The notes beneath the pieces were generated by a model. It did not search any database, was not told the DNA's origin, and saw nothing but the letters and a program-made list of their open reading frames with translations. From ZC4RG30 sp046047615 (GTDB taxonomy: Bacteria > Pseudomonadota > Gammaproteobacteria > Steroidobacterales > Steroidobacteraceae): a DNA stretch of 19,917 bases. Of this stretch, positions 15,479-19,917 are shown piece by piece. The translations under genes and the position numbers were made by a program. The stretch is taken from the NCBI GenBank assembly GCA_046047615.1, contig JBJOHO010000017.1, positions 1 to 19,917 of the forward strand, in the 5' to 3' direction. Numbering within the stretch: position 1 is the first letter of the stretch; every line of letters begins with the position of its first letter.

Positions 15479-17067
15479 TGGACCGTCGTGGCGCACTGAA
15501 GGCCGGCGCCCTTGCCGCACTCGGCGCCTTGCAGCCCGCGCTGGCGCACACCGCGACACGCGCCGCGCGGACCGGTCATGGCGGCGTCGAGGGGCAGCGC
15601 CAACCCGATCTGGGCGACGGCCGCTTCCTCAACCCCGTGCTGGCCGGCGACCGGCCGGATCCTGCCATCCTCAAGGACGGCGCCGACTACTACCTCACCT
15701 TCTCGAGCTTCGACGCCTATCCGGGACTGACGATCTGGCACAGCCGCGACCTGGTGAACTGGCAACCGCGCAAGCCGGCACTCCACCGCAACATCGGCTC
15801 GGTGTGGGCGGTCAGCCTGGAAAAGCACGCCGGACGCTACTTCCTGTACATCCCGGTGAAGGCCAGTCCGAACGACATCTTCGTGACCTGGGCCGAACAC
15901 ATCGACGGTCCGTGGAGCGAACCGCAGGCCCTGGGTTTGCCGCACCACATCGACCCTTGCCACGCCGTGGCAGAAGACGGCTCGCGCTGGCTGTTCCTGT
16001 CTGGCGGCGATCGCGTGCGCCTGACCGACGATGGGCTGGCGCTCGCAGGCCCGGTCGAGCACGTATACGACCCTTGGAGATATCCGGACGACTGGGACGT
16101 CGAGAGCTTTTCGCCGGAGGGCCCCAAGATCCACCGCTACCGCGATTGGTACTACATGCTGACGGCGGTGGGTGGCACCGCCGGCCCGCCCACCGGGCAC
16201 ATGGTCATCGCCGCACGCTCCCGCTCCCTGCACGGCCCATGGGAACAGCATCCAGGGAACCCGCTGGTGCGCACGCAGTCGGCACGCGAGGCCTGGTGGT
16301 CGCGCGGCCATGCCTCGTTGGTGGAAGGGCCCGATGGCTCGTGGTGGGCGCTGTACCACGGCTATGAGGCCGGGTACTGGACGCTCGGGCGCCAGTGCCT
16401 GCTCGACAGCGTGGAATGGACGCGCGATGGCTGGTTCCGTATGACCGGCGGCGATCTTTCGCGTCCGCTGCGCAAGCCGCGCGGCGGCGAAGCATTGCCG
16501 CACGGGCAAGCGCTGTCGGATGACTTCTCGCGACCACTGGCGCTGGGCATGAAGTGGACCTTCTTCCGGCCCGGACCCCACGAGACCCAGCGCATCCAGG
16601 TGGCCGATGGAGTGCTGCAGTTGGCAGGTCGGGGCTTGGCGCCGTCCTCCGGCTCGCCCCTGCTCCTGACCACCGGTGATCGTGCCTACGAATTCGAGTG
16701 TGACATTGAACTTGCGCCGGGCGGCACCGCCGGGCTGGTACTGTTCTACGATGACAAGCTTTATGCGGGCCTGGGCTTTGATGCCGAACGTTTCGTGACG
16801 CACCAGTACGGCATCGAGCGTGGCCGGCCCGTGAACACGCACGGCACACGCATGCTGATCCGCGTGACGCACCGCGAACACATTGTCGCCTTCCACACCA
16901 GCGGCGATGGCGGGCGAAGCTGGCAGCGCTTCGACCGCGGCATGGAGGTGTCAGGCTACCACCACAATGTGCGCGGCGGATTCCATGCCCTGAAGCCCGG
17001 CCTCTATGCCGCAGGCCCTGGTGCCGCGCGTTTCCGCAATTTCCGCTATCGGTCCCTTGGGAGTTGA
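15478..17067 (+). CDS. exported family 43 glycoside hydrolase with C-terminal beta-sandwich domain
   Basis: A 529-residue enzyme. A Tat-like signal (DRRGALKAGALAALGALQPALA, residues 2-23) leads into a five-bladed beta-propeller at about 48-335. The GH43 acidic triad fits: catalytic base Asp61 in DRPDPAILKDGADYYLTFSS, modulator Asp159 in HHIDPCHAV, and acid Glu214 in FSPEGPKIHRY. His278 in WSRGHASLVEGPDG is the usual metal-coordinating histidine. Residues from about 350 (DDFSRPLALGMKWTF) form a second beta-sandwich domain like those attached to GH43 beta-xylosidases. Family activities include beta-xylosidase, alpha-L-arabinofuranosidase and beta-galactanase. In this locus, removal of xylose, arabinose or galactose side chains from pectin is plausible, but the sugar cannot be read. 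The ATG overlaps the previous stop (TGATG), and an open frame upstream of it is ignored because the signal begins here. Confidence 0.88.
   Translation: MDRRGALKAGALAALGALQPALAHTATRAARTGHGGVEGQRQPDLGDGRFLNPVLAGDRPDPAILKDGADYYLTFSSFDAYPGLTIWHSRDLVNWQPRKPALHRNIGSVWAVSLEKHAGRYFLYIPVKASPNDIFVTWAEHIDGPWSEPQALGLPHHIDPCHAVAEDGSRWLFLSGGDRVRLTDDGLALAGPVEHVYDPWRYPDDWDVESFSPEGPKIHRYRDWYYMLTAVGGTAGPPTGHMVIAARSRSLHGPWEQHPGNPLVRTQSAREAWWSRGHASLVEGPDGSWWALYHGYEAGYWTLGRQCLLDSVEWTRDGWFRMTGGDLSRPLRKPRGGEALPHGQALSDDFSRPLALGMKWTFFRPGPHETQRIQVADGVLQLAGRGLAPSSGSPLLLTTGDRAYEFECDIELAPGGTAGLVLFYDDKLYAGLGFDAERFVTHQYGIERGRPVNTHGTRMLIRVTHREHIVAFHTSGDGGRSWQRFDRGMEVSGYHHNVRGGFHALKPGLYAAGPGAARFRNFRYRSLGS
17059..17063 (+). 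promoter_or_regulatory. ribosome binding site that sets the uxaC GTG start
   Basis: GGGAG lies inside the last codons of the GH43 gene, 5 bases before the GTG at 17069. The ATG at 17067 is out of frame and the other in-frame candidates lie inside the GH43 gene. Confidence 0.7.
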
Positions 17068-17068
17068 T

Positions 17069-18469
17069 GTGAGCCGTCGCCTGTCCCTGCACCCCGACCG
17101 GCTGTTGCCGGCCGACCCCGCAACCCGCGCCTTGGCGCGCGAGCTGTACGACAGCGTGCGTGCCCTGCCCATCATCTCGCCACACGGGCACACCGATCCG
17201 TCCTGGTTCGCCGGCAACCAGACCTTCGGCAATGCCACGCAACTGCTGCTGGTGCCCGACCACTACGTGTTCCGCATGCTGTATTCGCAGGGCATCGCGA
17301 TGGAGGACCTGGGCGTGGGCAACACGCAGGTCGACCCGCGCGCGGCATGGCGGCTGTTTGCGGAGCGTTACCACCTGTTCCGTGGCACGCCCTCGCGGAT
17401 CTGGCTCGACTGGGTGTTTGCCGAAGTCTTCGGCATCGGCGTGCGGCTCGATGCCAGCACCGCAGACCTGTATTTCGATACGGTCACCGAGGCGTTGGCC
17501 ACCGATGCGTTCCGTCCGCGCGCGCTGTTCGAGCGTTTCAACATCGAGGTGATCGCCACCACCGAGAGCCCGCTGGATACGCTTGAACACCATGCGGCGA
17601 TCCGCGCCTCCGGCTGGTCCGGACGCGTGATCACGGCCTACCGCCCGGACCCGGTGGTGGACCCGGAGTTCGAGGGCTTCCGCGCGAACCTGCAACAGCT
17701 CTCCGAAATCACCGGGCAGGACTGCTTCCAGTGGGACGGTTACCTGGCTGCCCACAGGCAGCGCCGTGCCTTCTTCGCCTCGATGGGCGCCACCAGCACC
17801 GACCATGGCCACCCCACCGCCCTGACGCTCGACCTGGAGAAGCGCGAAGCGCAAGCGCTGTTCGGGAAGGTCAGCCGCGGCACGTTCACCGCCCATGAGG
17901 CCGAGTGCTTCCGCGCCCAGATGCTCACGGAAATGGCTGCCATGAGCCTCGACGACGGCCTGGTCATGCAACTGCACCCCGGCGCCTACCGTAACCACAA
18001 CGCGGGCGTGTTCTCGCGCTTCGGCCGCGACAAGGGCGCGGACATTCCGACGCGCACCGATTATGCGCATGCGCTCAAGCCGCTGCTCGACCGCTTCGGC
18101 AACGAGGCGGCGCTGACACTGATCCTGTTCACGCTGGACGAGAGCAGCTATGCCCGCGAGCTGGCACCGCTGGCAGGGCATTACCCCTGCCTGCGCCTGG
18201 GCCCGGCCTGGTGGTTCCACGACAGCCCGGAGGGCATGCGCCGCTTCCGCCACATGACGACGGAGACCGCCGGCTTCTACAACACCGTCGGCTTCAATGA
18301 CGACACGCGCGCCTTCCTGTCCATTCCGGCACGGCATGACGTGGCCCGGCGCATCGACTGCGGCTTCCTCGCCGAACTGGTGATGGAGCATCGGCTCGAG
18401 GATTGGGAAGCCGCCGAATTGGCCCGGGACCTGTCCTACACGCTGGCGAAGCGGGCCTACAAGCTGTGA
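17069..18469 (+). CDS. uxaC: uronate isomerase (glucuronate/galacturonate isomerase)
   Basis: A 466-residue cytoplasmic amidohydrolase-superfamily enzyme that converts D-galacturonate to D-tagaturonate and D-glucuronate to D-fructuronate. The first metal-binding motif is SPHGHTDPSWF (38-48). Further family stretches are YHLFRGTPSRIWLDW, TTESPLDTLEHH, TAYRPDPVVDP, the STDHGHP segment, LHPGAYRNHN, and GPAWWFHDSPEGMRRF, which holds the conserved WWF. Length agrees with E. coli UxaC (470). The start is a GTG, chosen because a GGGAG site precedes it and the earlier in-frame ATG (17006) would add a GH43-overlapping tail not found in the family. It follows the GH43 stop by one base, and its own stop overlaps the GTG of uxuB by 4 bp. 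It feeds the saturated-uronate branch. Confidence 0.95.
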   Translation: MSRRLSLHPDRLLPADPATRALARELYDSVRALPIISPHGHTDPSWFAGNQTFGNATQLLLVPDHYVFRMLYSQGIAMEDLGVGNTQVDPRAAWRLFAERYHLFRGTPSRIWLDWVFAEVFGIGVRLDASTADLYFDTVTEALATDAFRPRALFERFNIEVIATTESPLDTLEHHAAIRASGWSGRVITAYRPDPVVDPEFEGFRANLQQLSEITGQDCFQWDGYLAAHRQRRAFFASMGATSTDHGHPTALTLDLEKREAQALFGKVSRGTFTAHEAECFRAQMLTEMAAMSLDDGLVMQLHPGAYRNHNAGVFSRFGRDKGADIPTRTDYAHALKPLLDRFGNEAALTLILFTLDESSYARELAPLAGHYPCLRLGPAWWFHDSPEGMRRFRHMTTETAGFYNTVGFNDDTRAFLSIPARHDVARRIDCGFLAELVMEHRLEDWEAAELARDLSYTLAKRAYKL

Positions 18470-19797
18470 GGCTCGGCAACGCGTCGCTGGCGCAGCTCGA
18501 TGCTGCCGTGCTGCGGCCTGCATATGAACGCGCCGGGCAGGCGGTGGGCATCGTGCATCTGGGCATCGGTGCGTTCCATCGCGCCCACCAGGCCTGGTAC
18601 ACCGATCTGGCCATGGGCGCGGGCGACCGCGACTGGGCCATCCTGGGGGTGTCGCTGCGCTCAGCAGATGTCGCCCGCCAGTTGAACCCGCAGGACGGGC
18701 TCTACACGGTGACCGAGCGCAGCGCACGCGGCGATGCCACGCGCTTGATCGGTGCCGTGCGGGGCGTGCGGGTCGCGTCTGAATCGCGCGAAGCCGTCAT
18801 CGACGTCATCGCTGGCGCCACGACGCACATCGTGTCGTTGACCGTCACTGAGAAGGGCTACTGCCGCGCCGCCGACGGCTCGCTGGACTTCGCGCTCGCA
18901 GGACCAGCGAGCATCTACGGCCTCATCGCGGCCGCACTGAGGCGACGCCATGACACCGGGCTGCCCGGTCTCACCCTGCTGTCCTGCGACAACCTGGCGG
19001 ATAATGGCCGCCAACTTGCCCGTCTGATGGGCGACTACCTGCAACGCCATGATGCCGCCCTGCACCGCTGGTTCGAGTACGCCTGCAGCTGCCCCTCGTC
19101 CATGGTCGACCGTATCGTGCCGGCCACGACGGACGCGGACCGAAGCGCGCTGGCGGCGGGCTTCGGCGTGCGCGATGAAGGTGCTGTGTTCACGGAACCT
19201 TTCAGCCAATGGGTGATCGAGGACCGATTTGCCGGGCCGCGTCCCCGCTGGGAGGCCGTCGGCGCAACGCTGGTGTCCGATGTGCGGCCTTATGAGTCTG
19301 CGAAGCTGCGGATGCTCAATGGCGCACACTCGATGCTGGCCTACTGCGGCTTGGCACAGGGCCACGAGTACGTGCATGAAGCCATCAACGATCCGCCACT
19401 GCGCGAACTGGCACGGCACCTGATGTTGCACGAGGCCGCACCGACGCTGGTGCCGGCGCCCGGCCAGGACCTGGGCCGCTACGCACAGGACCTCATGGAG
19501 CGGTTTGCCAATACGGCGCTGCGGCACCGCCTGATCCAGATCGCCATGGACGGCAGCCAGAAACTGCCCCAGCGCTGGCTGGACACGCTCGCGGCACGAC
19601 AGGCTGCGGGGCAATCGTGTCCGGCCCTCGAGGCCGGCGTTGCTGCCTGGATCCGGCACCTGCAGGGGGCGAACGGTCCGGTGCAGGATCCGCGTGCCGC
19701 AGAACTCGCCGCCGCCGCCCGGAGCAGCAACCCGATGGAGGCCCTCTTCGGACCGGCAGGCCTGCTGCCGTCGCGGTGGATTCCAGCGCAGCCCTGA
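18466..19797 (+). CDS. uxuB: fructuronate reductase-like (mannitol dehydrogenase family) oxidoreductase
   Basis: A 443-residue NAD-dependent polyol dehydrogenase. The cofactor-binding N-terminal segment is GIVHLGIGAFHRAH (28-41). SLTVTEKGYC (124-133), SCDNLADNG, MVDRIVPATT (213-222) and EPFSQWVIED follow. The family catalytic motif is KLRMLNGAH (280-288) with Lys280, Asn285 and His288, and RHRLIQIAMDGSQKLPQRW lies near the end. All of these match E. coli UxuB (D-mannonate oxidoreductase, fructuronate to mannonate) more closely than UxaB. It is about 40 residues shorter than E. coli UxuB at the C-terminus. The start is a GTG overlapping the uxaC stop (GTGA), giving VRLGNASLAQL, with only a weak Shine-Dalgarno sequence, so coupling is likely. 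In this locus the dehydratase is UxaA, not UxuA, so the enzyme may in fact reduce tagaturonate. Confidence 0.9.
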   Translation: MRLGNASLAQLDAAVLRPAYERAGQAVGIVHLGIGAFHRAHQAWYTDLAMGAGDRDWAILGVSLRSADVARQLNPQDGLYTVTERSARGDATRLIGAVRGVRVASESREAVIDVIAGATTHIVSLTVTEKGYCRAADGSLDFALAGPASIYGLIAAALRRRHDTGLPGLTLLSCDNLADNGRQLARLMGDYLQRHDAALHRWFEYACSCPSSMVDRIVPATTDADRSALAAGFGVRDEGAVFTEPFSQWVIEDRFAGPRPRWEAVGATLVSDVRPYESAKLRMLNGAHSMLAYCGLAQGHEYVHEAINDPPLRELARHLMLHEAAPTLVPAPGQDLGRYAQDLMERFANTALRHRLIQIAMDGSQKLPQRWLDTLAARQAAGQSCPALEAGVAAWIRHLQGANGPVQDPRAAELAAAARSSNPMEALFGPAGLLPSRWIPAQP

Positions 19798-19917
19798 CGC
19801 TCAGCGTGTTGGGCCAAGGTCGCTCATCGGACACCGCAAGTTTGCGATCGGTGACCTGCCACTGGCGGCACAACCGACGTCCACGCCCATCGTGCTGCCC
19901 GCACGCGGGACGCTGGT
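19798..19917 (+). other. region after uxuB with no gene call
   Basis: No start codon with a convincing ribosome binding site is seen. One plus-strand frame stays open to the window edge (ending in residues like HRKFAIGDLPLAAQP) but has no evident start and is not recognised. CACCG (19832-19836) can pair with CGGTG (19849-19853) around a 12-base loop, without a T-run, so no clear terminator is visible. Confidence 0.3.

Noticed and set aside
16205..18727. Minus-strand open frame of 840 codons opposite GH43 and uxaC
   Set aside because: The composition (Arg/Ala/Gly/His-rich) is that of an antisense frame in GC-rich DNA, and the plus strand carries two clear enzymes over the same bases.
18948..18961. 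TGACACCGG half-site in uxuB
   Set aside because: Only the left half matches, the right half (GCTGCC) does not, and it is deep in a coding region.
1..19917. Mobile elements, CRISPR arrays, tRNA or rRNA genes, toxin-antitoxin pairs
   Set aside because: No transposase or integrase motifs, spaced direct-repeat arrays or RNA-gene signatures were seen. The only multi-copy short repeats noticed are the operators.

Overview
The window is a GC-rich bacterial segment holding a nearly self-contained locus for breaking down pectin (polygalacturonate) and other hexuronates. The large TonB-dependent receptor has the plug-domain style of the TIGR01782 type. Together with Tat-type exported enzymes and the Entner-Doudoroff-style uronate route, this suggests a proteobacterium of the Xanthomonadales/Steroidobacterales kind. 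A Burkholderiales member such as the Roseateles group is not excluded. This placement is inference from family flavour only.

Layout. (1) Positions 1-1275 carry the last codons of an unknown gene and an acetyl-CoA acetyltransferase (thiolase) with no evident link to the rest. (2) 1256-4869, minus strand, reads altronate dehydratase (uxaA), a 2-keto-4-pentenoate hydratase-like enzyme, and an ExuT-like hexuronate MFS transporter, with small gaps or overlaps. (3) 4953-5981, divergent from uxaA, encodes a LacI-family regulator. (4) 6083-10141, plus strand, reads kduI, kduD, kdgK and an exported type-B carboxylesterase. (5) 10154-11497, minus strand, is an exported PL1-type pectate lyase. (6) 11634-19797, plus strand, reads TonB receptor, exported alpha/beta-hydrolase, exported GH43 enzyme, uxaC and uxuB. 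Genes within each block touch or overlap. No stretch over 300 bases lacks a gene.

Regulation. A 14-bp quasi-palindrome, TGACACCGGTTACC (one copy TGACACCGGTATCA), occurs four times in intergenic DNA: once between uxaA and lacI, once before kduI, and twice between the pectate lyase and TonB receptor genes. It therefore precedes every pectin or uronate transcription unit. Before kduI and the lyase it overlaps a plausible -35 element. The obvious inference is that the LacI-family protein represses the whole locus through these operators.

Pathway. The lyase cuts polygalacturonate outside the cell or in the periplasm. The two exported esterase/hydrolase proteins and the GH43 enzyme may remove ester groups and side chains. 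The TonB receptor would import oligomers across the outer membrane and the MFS protein would bring monomers into the cytoplasm. Unsaturated uronate goes through KduI and KduD to 2-keto-3-deoxygluconate (KDG), which KdgK phosphorylates. Saturated uronate goes through UxaC, a reductase and UxaA to the same KDG. Gaps are notable: the reductase looks like UxuB (mannonate-forming) whereas the dehydratase is UxaA (altronate). No KDPG aldolase, KdgF, GH105/GH88, GH28 or PL22 is present. The hydratase-like protein has no assigned step. These are the most interesting points. The rest is a well-organised version of a known type of pathway, and I see no wholly new system, mobile element, CRISPR array or RNA gene.
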